From Bacteroidales bacterium UBA6851 (GTDB lineage Bacteria; Bacteroidota; Bacteroidia; Bacteroidales; UBA932), in the NCBI GenBank assembly GCA_002451795.1, contig DKDJ01000006.1, forward strand, positions 62,001 through 126,000: a stretch of DNA of 64,000 nucleotides. Reading direction: 5' to 3'. Shown one piece after another: positions 1 through 9,399 of this stretch; the first letter of the stretch is position 1; every line of letters starts with the position of its first letter. Position numbers and translations under genes: made by a program. The notes under the pieces are model-generated. The model was not told where the DNA came from, ran no database searches, and was given only the letters and a program-made list of their open reading frames with translations.

Positions 1-3000
1 CAAACCATTCATACATGATAGGCACCACAAAGATATTGAGCAATGTGCTCGTTATCAGGCCTCCGAGGACAACGACTGCCATAGGACTCTGGATTTCATT
101 GCCAGTCTTGTCTCCGTTAACCACCAACGGAATCAGAGCTAGCGCCGAAGTCAAGGCAGTCATAAGAATAGGATTGAGCCTATCCACAGACCCCTCTCTT
201 ATGCTCTGTCTTAAAGGCATTCCCGTGCTCTCAAGATGTCGATAACGATTAATTAGAAGCACTCCGTTTCGGGTAGCAATACCAAAAAGCGTGATAAACC
301 CTATAATGGAAGGGATACTTACTACACCAGAGCTGATCCATACCGCAAAAACTCCTCCTATAAGTGCAAGAGGAAGACTTGCCAGCACTATAAGAGATAG
401 TCCAAGATCCCTAAACTCAGCATACAAGAGAAGGAAAATTACAAATACTGCCAAAATGGTAGCAAGAGCGAGAGTCCTGGATGCCTTTCCGGCACTTTCA
501 AACTGTCCGCCATACTCAATCCTATATCCTTCAGGAAGCTGAACCGAAGAAGCCACAACTGATTTAACATCTTCCACTACACTCCCGACATCACGCCCGC
601 TTACATTAGCGGAAACGACAAGTTTACGCTGTACATTCTCACGGCTGATAGCACCCGGACCAGTAGTAGATACAATATCAGAGACCTCCTCGAGCGGAAT
701 TTTGCTACCATAGCCTGTATCAATCAAGGCATTTCGCACTCCATCAACAGACCGCGTATACATATCCGGAAGCCGCATCACCACATCATATCTACGCTGC
801 CCCTCATATATATCAGAGAGTTTCTCTCCAGAGAATGCAAGTTCCACAAATTGATTAAACTCTTCAATGCTTATTCCATGCATAGCAAGCGCCTCCCTAT
901 TGGCTTTAATAAGAATCTGAGGCGTGGAAGCCTGCTGCTCAATGGACAGGTCCACTAATCCGTTAATGCCGGAAATTGCTGACTTTATGCTATTGCCGGT
1001 CATCTGAAGCACACTGAGGTCGGTACCGAAAATCTTTATGGCTATCGCTGCCTTGGTGCCGGACAACATATGGTCAATACGATGTCCCAGAGGTTGCCCG
1101 ACTGTAACTGCAACGCCCGGAATAGATCCAAGCTTAGCCCTGACTTCATCGAACACTTCATCCTTGCTGCGTTTCCCGAGCTGGAATGTGACGTCTATTT
1201 CAGCCCCATTTGTCGCCTGCGAATGCTCATCAAGGTCCCCTCGACCAGTTCTTCTGGATGTACGCACGACTTCTGGAATCTGGAGCAATTCTTTTTCCAT
1301 AAGCCCTCCAAGCTGATCACTGACCTCAAGGGAGGTTCCTTGCCCCGTGACAGCAGAAATAGTCATGGAACCTTCATTGAAATCAGGAAGGAAGCTGCTA
1401 CCCATCTGGGTAAAAACTATCACAGCCAGCACGAGAAGGGCTAACGTTGACATTGCTATCTTTCCTTTATGGGAGAGAGCCATATCCAAAGCACGGCCAT
1501 ACCACTGCGACAGCTTTCGGCTCACAAGGCTTTCCTTACTATTGCGTGCAAGATATTTGTCCGAAGAGAGCATATCCTTGCAGAGCAGAGGTGTAAGAGT
1601 CATGGCCACTATCAGAGACATGAAAAGAGCTATGATAAAGCTGATTCCAAGAGGCTTGAGAAGTCTGCCCTCCATTCCGTCCAGGAAAAACAAAGGCGTA
1701 AAGGCCACCATAATAATAAGTGTCGCATTGATAACAGAAGACCTTATCTCACGAGACCCTTCAAACACCACATTAAAGGCGCTATCCCTCTCACCTTGAG
1801 GCTTCAAGTGGTTTTGCCTTAAGCGTTTATAGACATTTTCCACATCTATGATGGCATCATCCACAAGAGATCCGATAGCAATACACAATCCTCCAAGAGT
1901 CATGGTGTTGATATCCATTCCCATCGCAAGAAGCACAATAATGGTAGCAAGTAAAGATACCGGTATAGCAATCACAGAGATAAGGGTAGTTCTGAAATTG
2001 CCAAGGAAGATAAAGAGAATGATAATCACGAAGAGGGCACCCTCAAGTAATGCCCGTCCCACATTTCCTACAGATGCTTGTATAAAATCAGCCTGCTGGA
2101 AAATATGAGTGTCTACCTTAATATCAGAGCTCAAAGACGCTGCCGCCTCATTCACACTTTTCTCTATAGAGCGTGTGACATTGAGGGTATTGATGTCCGG
2201 CTGCTTGCTTATTGAGATAATAACTGCCGGCTTACCGTTTTGGGATGCTGTTCCAAGCTGCACACCTGCACCGATGCGAAGTTCTGCTACGTCTCGTAGG
2301 CAGACAGGCCCTTGGGAAGTAAGTTTTACTATACTCGCACCAAGCTCATCAAGATCCGTAGAGCGAGAAATACCGCGAAGAGCATACTCATTGCCATTAT
2401 CCCTTACAATTCCGCCTTCCGAATTGACGCTCAACGACTTGCCCACAGATTCAACATCCGCCATAGTCACACCGAAAGCCTCCATACGAAGCGGATCAGC
2501 AATAATCTGATACTGCTTCTCCTCCCCGCCCAACACAGTCACCTGCGACACTCCGCCAGTAGCAAGAATAGCCGGTTTGATGACCCAGTCTGCAATATCA
2601 CGAAGTTCCATCATGGAAGTACTGTCAGACTGCAGGCCAATAAACATGATTTCACCCATCACGCTGGATTGTGGGGCAAGAACCGGAGTTACGTTTTCAG
2701 GAAGAGATTCGCCGAGGGAAACAAGTTTCTCGGAGACAATCTGCCTCGCGCGGAATACGTCCATGCCCCAGTCGAACTCCACCCAGACGAAAGAATATCC
2801 ATACATGGATGAAGAACGAACCCTACGCACATTGGCAGCACCATTAACTGCAGTCTCTACTGGAAAAGTCACGAGTCTCTCCACCTCTTCAGCGGACATG
2901 CCGCTCGCATCCGTCATAATCACCACTGTGGGAGCCGTTAGGTCCGGAAACACATCTACATCAATCTTCTTCGCGCTCCACAATCCTCCAGCAACCACAA

Positions 3001-3070
3001 GCAGCGCCCCAAGAATCACGAGAAGACGGTTCTTGAGGGAAAAATGAATTATACCATTCAGCCAGTTCAT
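1..3070 (-). CDS. Heavy-metal efflux RND pump (CusA/CzcA family), C-terminus off window
   Basis: Inner-membrane proton-driven pump of the HME-RND family. It takes metal ions from periplasm or cytoplasm and passes them to an adaptor and an outer-membrane channel. I translated about 1,023 codons with no stop from ATG at 3070 to the window edge. Family members are usually 1,030-1,050 residues, so only the tail is missing. TM4 carries the proton-relay region VDDAIIDVENVYKR, with Asp at residues 404 and 405; the family's essential Asp in CusA is also residue 405. The loop matching the CusA Met672 site (motif FSGEKLSDIYEGQRRY) has Lys instead of Met, so the copper/silver methionine triad is not fully kept and the substrate is uncertain. 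The start lies 14 nt after the adaptor stop, behind a purine-rich AAAGAG. The outer-membrane component probably follows beyond the left edge. Confidence 0.93.
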   Translation of the reverse strand, partial: MNWLNGIIHFSLKNRLLVILGALLVVAGGLWSAKKIDVDVFPDLTAPTVVIMTDASGMSAEEVERLVTFPVETAVNGAANVRRVRSSSMYGYSFVWVEFDWGMDVFRARQIVSEKLVSLGESLPENVTPVLAPQSSVMGEIMFIGLQSDSTSMMELRDIADWVIKPAILATGGVSQVTVLGGEEKQYQIIADPLRMEAFGVTMADVESVGKSLSVNSEGGIVRDNGNEYALRGISRSTDLDELGASIVKLTSQGPVCLRDVAELRIGAGVQLGTASQNGKPAVIISISKQPDINTLNVTRSIEKSVNEAAASLSSDIKVDTHIFQQADFIQASVGNVGRALLEGALFVIIILFIFLGNFRTTLISVIAIPVSLLATIIVLLAMGMDINTMTLGGLCIAIGSLVDDAIIDVENVYKRLRQNHLKPQGERDSAFNVVFEGSREIRSSVINATLIIMVAFTPLFFLDGMEGRLLKPLGISFIIALFMSLIVAMTLTPLLCKDMLSSDKYLARNSKESLVSRKLSQWYGRALDMALSHKGKIAMSTLALLVLAVIVFTQMGSSFLPDFNEGSMTISAVTGQGTSLEVSDQLGGLMEKELLQIPEVVRTSRRTGRGDLDEHSQATNGAEIDVTFQLGKRSKDEVFDEVRAKLGSIPGVAVTVGQPLGHRIDHMLSGTKAAIAIKIFGTDLSVLQMTGNSIKSAISGINGLVDLSIEQQASTPQILIKANREALAMHGISIEEFNQFVELAFSGEKLSDIYEGQRRYDVVMRLPDMYTRSVDGVRNALIDTGYGSKIPLEEVSDIVSTTGPGAISRENVQRKLVVSANVSGRDVGSVVEDVKSVVASSVQLPEGYRIEYGGQFESAGKASRTLALATILAVFVIFLLLYAEFRDLGLSLIVLASLPLALIGGVFAVWISSGVVSIPSIIGFITLFGIATRNGVLLINRYRHLESTGMPLRQSIREGSVDRLNPILMTALTSALALIPLVVNGDKTGNEIQSPMAVVVLGGLITSTLLNIFVVPIMYEWF

Positions 3071-3084
3071 ATCACAACTCTTTA

Positions 3085-4533
3085 TCAATGAACATGACCT
3101 GAATGAGCATCAAGAGTTCCAGCAGACTGCGCAAGCTTGAGAATTACAGCCCCCTTTGTTACGACAGTCTCACCTTCCTTAAGCCCAGAACGTATTTCGA
3201 CTCTAATACCATCACTAGCACCTGTACTCACCTGTACTTTCTGGTAGAGTTCAGGATTCAACTGCTTGTAGACGAAATAATTGCCAGATTCTTCCACAAT
3301 AGCACCACTAGCAACGGTAAGTACCGGATGCTCAGATGCGGTAACCACACATACATCCACGAAACATCCTGGCACAGCACCCAGGGAATTGTCTGTCTCA
3401 AACGTTACCGGTATCATAGGGCTACTCGCACTAACACTACGCCCCACTGCCACCAGTCGTCCGTTAACATCTGCAAGTCGGAAAGAGTGTCCTTCCGCAT
3501 TTTTCAACACAGCATCTTTGATATGACCGAGTTCTGCAGCATATCTAGAAGGGACCTTAGCTGTAATCATAAGTCGTCTATTGCGTGAAATGCAGGCGAG
3601 CTTCTGCCCGGCCTCTACAAAGTCTCCATTGGAAACGTACACTTCATCCACATATCCGTCAATATCGGCAATGGCCGAGAAAGCTCCGCCACGGAAATAC
3701 TTTTCGAGATTGTCGTATTCTGCCTTGGCTGACATATAAGCGCTCCTGGCCTGCGAAAGTTCAGCCTTGCTGACTATATTGTCGCGGGACAGGTCCTGCT
3801 TACGCTTATATTCATCCGAAGCCCTCTCATATTCGGCCTTGGCAGTACTGAAACGAACTTCCATATTGGAATCCGACATTCCTTCAGTGCTGATATGAAA
3901 AAGTGGATCACCTTTTCTTACCGTCATTCCAGGGAGCATCGCGGTGCCAGCAAAACTGACTACTCCGGATGCTCGTGCAACCACGCTTCGCTCTTCACTT
4001 TGCGTACTAGACACTTGTCCAACCGTGTTAATAACGTCTCCAAGCAGATCAGAAGTAACAGTCTCCGTAGCGAAATCCACCATCCAACTCTGTTCCTTGC
4101 CGAAGGTCACCACGTTGGCAGCAGGGTAGTGCTCGTGTGATGCACCAGTACAGTCAAACGTGATTCCGCAGAACACGATATTCTGGAGAACTCCCTCATC
4201 TGCACCAGGGACAAATTCAAAGTGAAAGACCCCTGGACGCAGATATTCTCCTTCCACCAACTGAACCCCGTCAGTTCCCTTGTACGAGAGAACAGCCTCG
4301 GTACCTTCAGAAGGTTTAAAATTATCCAGGGATGTAAAATAAGCTGTGAGAAGACACTCCTCACCTTCTTCCAATTCAGAGCTTTCAGCGAAAAGTTCCA
4401 CACCTGAATTGCAGTTCACGACCTGCACGGAATTATGGGAGTGCGCATCCTCATGATGATGATCTTCATCGTGATTGTGGCAGCCTGTGAGTACCAGAGC
4501 CGCCGAAGCCATAATGGCAAATGATTTTTTCAT
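3085..4533 (-). CDS. His-rich lipoprotein RND periplasmic adaptor (CusB/CzcB, HlyD family)
   Basis: Membrane-fusion adaptor, 482 residues, linking the RND pump to the outer-membrane channel. A lipoprotein signal ends in LTGC, with Cys18 as the lipidated residue. Directly after it comes a histidine/acid patch (residues 19-33, seven His), and the protein ends in HSGHVH. Such His clusters usually bind Zn, Cu, Ni or Co and may hand metal to the pump (inference). The middle has the expected order: barrel-sandwich halves around a helical hairpin (about residues 220-275), with the second lipoyl half near DIDGYVDEVYVSNGDFVEAGQ. An extra N-terminal domain of about 100 residues precedes the hairpin. 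It is the second gene of the operon, 56 nt after the small His-containing protein. Confidence 0.92.
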   Translation of the reverse strand: MKKSFAIMASAALVLTGCHNHDEDHHHEDAHSHNSVQVVNCNSGVELFAESSELEEGEECLLTAYFTSLDNFKPSEGTEAVLSYKGTDGVQLVEGEYLRPGVFHFEFVPGADEGVLQNIVFCGITFDCTGASHEHYPAANVVTFGKEQSWMVDFATETVTSDLLGDVINTVGQVSSTQSEERSVVARASGVVSFAGTAMLPGMTVRKGDPLFHISTEGMSDSNMEVRFSTAKAEYERASDEYKRKQDLSRDNIVSKAELSQARSAYMSAKAEYDNLEKYFRGGAFSAIADIDGYVDEVYVSNGDFVEAGQKLACISRNRRLMITAKVPSRYAAELGHIKDAVLKNAEGHSFRLADVNGRLVAVGRSVSASSPMIPVTFETDNSLGAVPGCFVDVCVVTASEHPVLTVASGAIVEESGNYFVYKQLNPELYQKVQVSTGASDGIRVEIRSGLKEGETVVTKGAVILKLAQSAGTLDAHSGHVH

Positions 4534-4589
4534 TTATCTATTTTCTTGAAATTCAACTATCTGACGCAAGGCATAATACCTCATAAATA

Positions 4590-4958
4590 TCAGATAGCGG
4601 AAGGTGGAGCCCTAAGGGACAATGCCCCTGATACAAGGGTATCCCATAAAGAATCAAGAAAAATGAAACCGTGACTTTCCAGGACCCTGACAGAAGAAGG
4701 TCCATCAACAACAAGTGGAGCAGCCGGAATAAAGACAACAGAAGACCCCACAGTGAAGTCCTCAGCATCATCGGAATTCAGAAGAAATGTATTTAGCGTC
4801 TCACAACTGCCGTAGTGCGAATCATGCTGTTCATCGCTCTCGGCCGTTTCTGCTCCGCCCCTGCATATACGATGATGCTCATGGGCAATCGCCGAATGGG
4901 CGAATACCACGAGATAGGCAAGCACACAGGCCAATGTCATGAAATTCCTCTTGTTCAT
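4590..4958 (-). CDS. Small secreted His-containing protein, first gene of metal efflux operon
   Basis: A 122-residue protein starting at MNKRNFMTLACVLAYLV, with a hydrophobic N-terminal segment ending in SAIAHEHHRIC, so probably exported. The mature part has His/Cys-containing stretches (HEHHRIC, EQHDSHYGSC) that could touch metal. An in-frame ATG exists upstream at 5015. I reject it because the consensus promoter -7 element sits at 4996-5003, so the shorter form is the one transcribed. Small proteins of this kind are often found ahead of Bacteroidetes metal RND operons, but I cannot name a function. Its position first in the operon suggests a periplasmic metal chaperone or sensor (inference). 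Confidence 0.7.
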   Translation of the reverse strand: MNKRNFMTLACVLAYLVVFAHSAIAHEHHRICRGGAETAESDEQHDSHYGSCETLNTFLLNSDDAEDFTVGSSVVFIPAAPLVVDGPSSVRVLESHGFIFLDSLWDTLVSGALSLRAPPSAI

Positions 4959-4995
4959 CCGTATAGCAGAGATGCCAAATCTATGGCGCATCGTG

Positions 4996-5026
4996 CAAAT
5001 GTAATAAAAAACCACGTCATTGCAAA
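4996..5026 (-). promoter_or_regulatory. Consensus Bacteroidetes promoter of the metal efflux operon
   Basis: On the minus strand TTTG (5023-5026) is followed by exactly 19 nt and then TACATTTG (4996-5003). This matches the Bacteroidetes consensus TTTG-N19-TAnnTTTG without a mismatch. Transcription should begin around 4990, about 30 nt ahead of the start at 4958. I saw no clear operator palindrome next to it. Confidence 0.75.
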
Positions 5027-5075
5027 TGTCATCCCTTTTGATTAAATTCGCGATGTTAGTTATATTTCCTCATCA

Positions 5076-6431
5076 ATGGACAAATTCACATCGAACTACG
5101 TCGATAGGTTCATGTCTGAACTTATTGCACGCAACCCTGGAGAAAGCGAATTTCATCAGGCAGTCAGAGAAGTCGTAGAAAGCGTAGCACCTTACGTTAC
5201 TGCGTACCCTTACCTTATGGACCTCAAGATTCTTGAGAGAATGGTTGAACCCGAAAGAGTAATCATGTTCCGCGTACCATGGACGGATGATAGGGGGGAA
5301 ATCCATATAAACCGAGGCTATAGAGTGCAGATGAATAGTGCACTCGGCCCGTACAAAGGCGGGATCCGCTTCCATGCCAGCGTAAATCTGAGCATCATGA
5401 AGTTCCTTGCATTCGAACAGACTTTCAAGAACTCCCTCACCACTCTGCCTATGGGCGGAGGAAAAGGAGGATCAGATTTCAGCCCAAGAGGCAAGTCAGA
5501 TGCTGAAGTCATGCGTTTCTGCCAGAGTTTCATGACAGAACTCCAGAGGCACATAGGTCCAGACACTGATGTCCCGGCTGGAGATATTGGCGTGGGAGGA
5601 AGAGAGGTTGGATACCTATTCGGCCAATACAAAAGACTGCGCGACGAGTTTACCGGAACTCTTACAGGAAAAGGAATTGCCTGGGGAGGAAGCAGACTTC
5701 GCACTGAAGCTACCGGATATGGGGTATGCTATTTCGCACAAGAAATGCTTGCACTCCAAGGAAAGTCATTCAAAGGACAGACGGTGCTTGTATCCGGCTC
5801 CGGCAATGTAGCCCAATATGCAGCGCAGAAGGCCATGAGGCTCGGTGCCAAAGTGGTCACTCTATCCGATTCCGATGGATTTATGTATGACCCGGAGGGG
5901 CTTACAGAGGAGAAACTCAATTATGTACTCGAGCTCAAGAATATTCGACGCGGAAGGATCAGCGAATATGTCAAGAAGTATCCGCAGGCGCAGTATTTCC
6001 CTGGGGAGCGTCCTTGGAGAATTCCGTGTGATATCGCGCTGCCTTGCGCTACTCAGAACGAAATCGGCAAGGAAGATGCCGAGAACCTTGTCAAAGGCGG
6101 ATGCTACTGCATAGTGGAAGGGGCAAATATGCCGACTACACCGGAAGCCATAGCAGTTATTCAGGAGGCCAGACTTCTTTATTCCCCAGGAAAGGCATCA
6201 AATGCCGGAGGCGTAGCCACTTCAGGTCTTGAGATGACACAGAACTCCATACGTCAGAAGTGGACAGCAGAGGAGGTAGACGAACATCTTCACCGCATCA
6301 TGAAAGACATTCATGAGTCCTGCCTCAAATATGGCAAAGAAGAAGACGGCTACATCAACTACGTCAAAGGTGCTAACATAGCCGGCTTTATCAAAGTAGC
6401 CAATGCTATGGTAGATCAGGGATTGGTTTAA
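5076..6431 (+). CDS. gdhA: NADP-specific glutamate dehydrogenase
   Basis: Catalyses reductive amination of 2-oxoglutarate with ammonium to glutamate (cytosol). Length is 451 residues, normal for the hexameric bacterial/fungal type. The substrate-binding glycine/lysine motif MGGGKGGSDF is present with Lys130. The dinucleotide-binding fold follows around VSGSGNVAQYAAQKA. It sits divergent to the metal operon. The promoter is not a clean consensus: TATATTTC (one mismatch) lies about 10 nt before the start. With glnN, glnK and amtB elsewhere in the window, this gives the full ammonium-assimilation set. No glutamine-type leader is visible ahead of gdhA. Confidence 0.97.
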   Translation: MDKFTSNYVDRFMSELIARNPGESEFHQAVREVVESVAPYVTAYPYLMDLKILERMVEPERVIMFRVPWTDDRGEIHINRGYRVQMNSALGPYKGGIRFHASVNLSIMKFLAFEQTFKNSLTTLPMGGGKGGSDFSPRGKSDAEVMRFCQSFMTELQRHIGPDTDVPAGDIGVGGREVGYLFGQYKRLRDEFTGTLTGKGIAWGGSRLRTEATGYGVCYFAQEMLALQGKSFKGQTVLVSGSGNVAQYAAQKAMRLGAKVVTLSDSDGFMYDPEGLTEEKLNYVLELKNIRRGRISEYVKKYPQAQYFPGERPWRIPCDIALPCATQNEIGKEDAENLVKGGCYCIVEGANMPTTPEAIAVIQEARLLYSPGKASNAGGVATSGLEMTQNSIRQKWTAEEVDEHLHRIMKDIHESCLKYGKEEDGYINYVKGANIAGFIKVANAMVDQGLV

Positions 6432-6444
6432 TACCATACATCAG

Positions 6445-9399
6445 ATGAAATCAGGTCTGGACATGAATCAACTTATGATAAGGAGAATCAGGAGAATTCT
6501 CCTTATCTGCAACAATTACGACAGCTTCTCGCTTGAAGAAGACGGACATATCGAGGCACAGATACGCCGGGAGTATGCGGATCTCAACCTCAGTAATCCT
6601 CCATCCATCGAGAGAGCCGAATCCACTATTGAAGCGCTTGAGTTGATCAAGGACAAAAACCATCATTTCGACCTGATCATCACCATGTTCAATGTAGGCG
6701 AGCTGGACGTATTTGACTTTTCCAAACAGGCCAAGTCGCTAAGTGCGGATACACCGATTGTCCTTCTCGCCTCGTTTTCCAAACAAATATACTCGTTCAT
6801 AGAAGAACGAGATCGTTCCAGCATCGACTATGTGTTCTGCTGGAACAATAGCACAGATGTCATCATCGCCATCATCAAACTGCTTGAGGACAAGCTAAAC
6901 GCAGAGCATGACATTCTTGACATGGGAGTGAGGGCCATTCTGCTAGTAGAAGACTCGGTAAGATACTATTCAACCTATCTTCCACTCTTATATAAGCTTG
7001 TTCTTCAGCAGAATATGGAATCCATAAAGGACGCGTTGAATGAAGAGCAGCAGTACATGCGCAAGCGTGCCCGTCCTAAAATCCTTATGGCTACATGCTA
7101 TGACGAAGCGGTCGGCCTGTATGAAAGATATAAAAGCAACATTCTTGGAGTCATTTCCGACATCGGATTCGTGATACACAAGGGGGACGCCCCGTCTACT
7201 GAAAAAAGTGATGCGGGCATAGATTTGTGCAGGCTCGTCAAAAAGGACAATCCTACAATGCCTTTCTTGATGCAATCCTCTCAGGAGAGCATGAGGAGCG
7301 TGGCTGACCAACTTGGGGTAGGATTCGTCAAAAAAACATCTAAGACGCTTACTCATCAAGTTAGCGAATATATAGGTAGAGAATTCGGATTCGGAGACTT
7401 CATTGTCACTAACCCCAAGACGGGAGAGGTCATTGCTCGGGCAAGAGACCTATACGAATTTGAAAAAGTCATCAGGAGCATTTCAGATGAGGCGTTAAGA
7501 TATTTTGCAGACAAGAACTACATCTCCAGATGGCTCTACGGAAGAGGACTTTTCACAATAGCCGACCTATTCAGACCTATCAGAATCAACTCTGATGCTG
7601 ACGTAGACATGGTCAGGGAGATGAATCTGAGGATGATACACGATTACCGTATCAGTCAAGGACTTGGAGTGGTAGCCAAGTTTGACCCTCAGACCTACAA
7701 CGACACCATCTGGTTCGCAAGACTCGGAGATGGCTCTATGGGAGGAAAGGCAAGGGGACTGGCTTTTTTGAACCACATTCTTCAGAAGTACAGCCTATAT
7801 GATAAATGGGAGGACGTGCGGGTGCTCGTCCCGAGAACCCTTGTCATAACGACAGAGTATTTCGATAGGTTCATCATAGACAACGGGCTGCAATACGTTA
7901 TCAATTCGGACATCACTGATGCAGAGATACTCTCCGAATTCGTGGCTTCCACCCTTCCGGCAGACCTCACGGAAGCGTTGAGGGTGTTTATACGCAATGT
8001 ACGCACACCTATTGCCGTAAGATCTTCTTCCAAACTTGAGGACTCATATTACCAGCCTTTTGCAGGAGTCTATTCTACTTACATGATCCCGCATACTGAA
8101 AATGAGGACCAAGAGCTGAGGCTTCTCTCGAAAGCGATAAAGAGTGTGTATGCTTCCGTATATTTTGCATCCTCGAGAGGGTATATCATATCTACATCCA
8201 ATGTCATATCTGAAGAAAAGATGGGAATCGTACTTCAGGAAGTGTGCGGAAGCGAAGACCAAGGCTACTACTTTCCTACATTCTCCGGAGTTGCCAGGTC
8301 TGTGAATTTCTACCCTCTTGGATACGAACGTCCGGAAGACGGTGTAGTCAAGCTTGCCTACGGACTCGGAAAGGCAGTGGTGGACGGAGACCAGGTTCTG
8401 CGCTTCTCTCCGAAGTTTCCAAGAAACGTGCTTCAGACCTCAACCCCTGATCTTACGATGAAGGAGACTCAGCAGGCCATGTTCGCGCTAAATCTCCAAC
8501 CGGACAAATTCAAGACTTCAGTGGATGACTCCGTCAATCTTGAAAGAATACAGATTTCCGATTGTGGAAAGTTCCGTACGTTCAACAAAGTGATTTCCAC
8601 ATGGGACTACGAGAATATGCGAATGGTGGACTCTCCTGTACCGCAGGGTCCGAAGTTCGTCACATTTGCCCATATCCTCAAATACAACACGTTCCCACTC
8701 GCTGACATTCTATGCGAACTCCTGGAAATCACAGAGAAAGAAGTGAAGTGCGGAGTGGAAATAGAATTTGCAGCCAATCTTGACACTGATGAATCCGCAG
8801 CAATATTCAACGTCCTGCAAATCAGGCCTATTTCTGCAGATGGTATGAATAGTCAGGTGGACTGGAACGAAATTGACACTTCAAAAGCAATACTCAAGTC
8901 AGAATGCGCTATCGGTCCGGGGTGGATAAAAGGAGTGAAAGACATAATATATCTGAAGAAGGAAACTTTCGACATACTCAAGACAAGAGAAATGGCTGCA
9001 GAGGTTACTGCACTGAATAGCAAACTCCGGGAGCAGGGGAGAGGATTCGTCCTCATTGGATTCGGACGATGGGGTTCAAGCATTTCCTCGCTTGGAGTTC
9101 CCGTCCAATGGAGCGACATCTCAGAAGCCAAGTTGATAGTGGAATGTTGCCTTGAGAATTTCCGTATCGACCCGAGCCAGGGGACACATTTCTTCCAGAA
9201 CATGACGTCCTTCAATGCCGGATATGCAAATATAAACCCATACTCGCGTATGGGTGAAATATGCGACTTTGAATATCTGGACTCTCTGCCAGCATTATTC
9301 GAAAGCCAATATGTAAGACACGTAAGATTTCAGGAAGACCTGAACGTGTGCGCAGACGGCATGCAGGATAAAGCAGTTATTATTCCGACTTCGAAATAA
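6445..9399 (+). CDS. Dual receiver-like protein with PEP synthase-type ATP-binding domain
   Basis: A 984-residue multidomain protein. Residues about 15-150 look like a receiver domain that has lost its acidic and acceptor residues (NNYDSF where Asp-Asp is expected, TMFN at the acceptor). Residues about 170-320 look like a second, more canonical receiver: VEDS, acceptor-type Asp in VISDIGF, Ser in MQSSQ, Lys in FVKKTSK. From about residue 425 comes the nucleotide-binding region of PEP synthase/PPDK: GDGSMGGKARGLAF, then VRSSSKLEDSYYQPFAGV, closing with LQIRPIS near residue 791. The swivelling phosphohistidine domain and the PEP-binding barrel are absent. The last 190 residues form an unassigned domain with GFGRWGSS and DPSQGTHFFQNM. 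It cannot be an ordinary PEP synthase. It lies 13 nt after gdhA and is probably cotranscribed. Confidence 0.85.
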   Translation: MKSGLDMNQLMIRRIRRILLICNNYDSFSLEEDGHIEAQIRREYADLNLSNPPSIERAESTIEALELIKDKNHHFDLIITMFNVGELDVFDFSKQAKSLSADTPIVLLASFSKQIYSFIEERDRSSIDYVFCWNNSTDVIIAIIKLLEDKLNAEHDILDMGVRAILLVEDSVRYYSTYLPLLYKLVLQQNMESIKDALNEEQQYMRKRARPKILMATCYDEAVGLYERYKSNILGVISDIGFVIHKGDAPSTEKSDAGIDLCRLVKKDNPTMPFLMQSSQESMRSVADQLGVGFVKKTSKTLTHQVSEYIGREFGFGDFIVTNPKTGEVIARARDLYEFEKVIRSISDEALRYFADKNYISRWLYGRGLFTIADLFRPIRINSDADVDMVREMNLRMIHDYRISQGLGVVAKFDPQTYNDTIWFARLGDGSMGGKARGLAFLNHILQKYSLYDKWEDVRVLVPRTLVITTEYFDRFIIDNGLQYVINSDITDAEILSEFVASTLPADLTEALRVFIRNVRTPIAVRSSSKLEDSYYQPFAGVYSTYMIPHTENEDQELRLLSKAIKSVYASVYFASSRGYIISTSNVISEEKMGIVLQEVCGSEDQGYYFPTFSGVARSVNFYPLGYERPEDGVVKLAYGLGKAVVDGDQVLRFSPKFPRNVLQTSTPDLTMKETQQAMFALNLQPDKFKTSVDDSVNLERIQISDCGKFRTFNKVISTWDYENMRMVDSPVPQGPKFVTFAHILKYNTFPLADILCELLEITEKEVKCGVEIEFAANLDTDESAAIFNVLQIRPISADGMNSQVDWNEIDTSKAILKSECAIGPGWIKGVKDIIYLKKETFDILKTREMAAEVTALNSKLREQGRGFVLIGFGRWGSSISSLGVPVQWSDISEAKLIVECCLENFRIDPSQGTHFFQNMTSFNAGYANINPYSRMGEICDFEYLDSLPALFESQYVRHVRFQEDLNVCADGMQDKAVIIPTSK

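Noticed and set aside
1038..3047. Several plus-strand frames in the first 3 kb
   Set aside because: They lie opposite the continuous minus-strand RND pump, which explains the region fully.
4435..4490. His-rich coding stretch as a DNA repeat or microsatellite
   Set aside because: The repeats follow codon phase in the adaptor's N-terminus and are explained by the protein.
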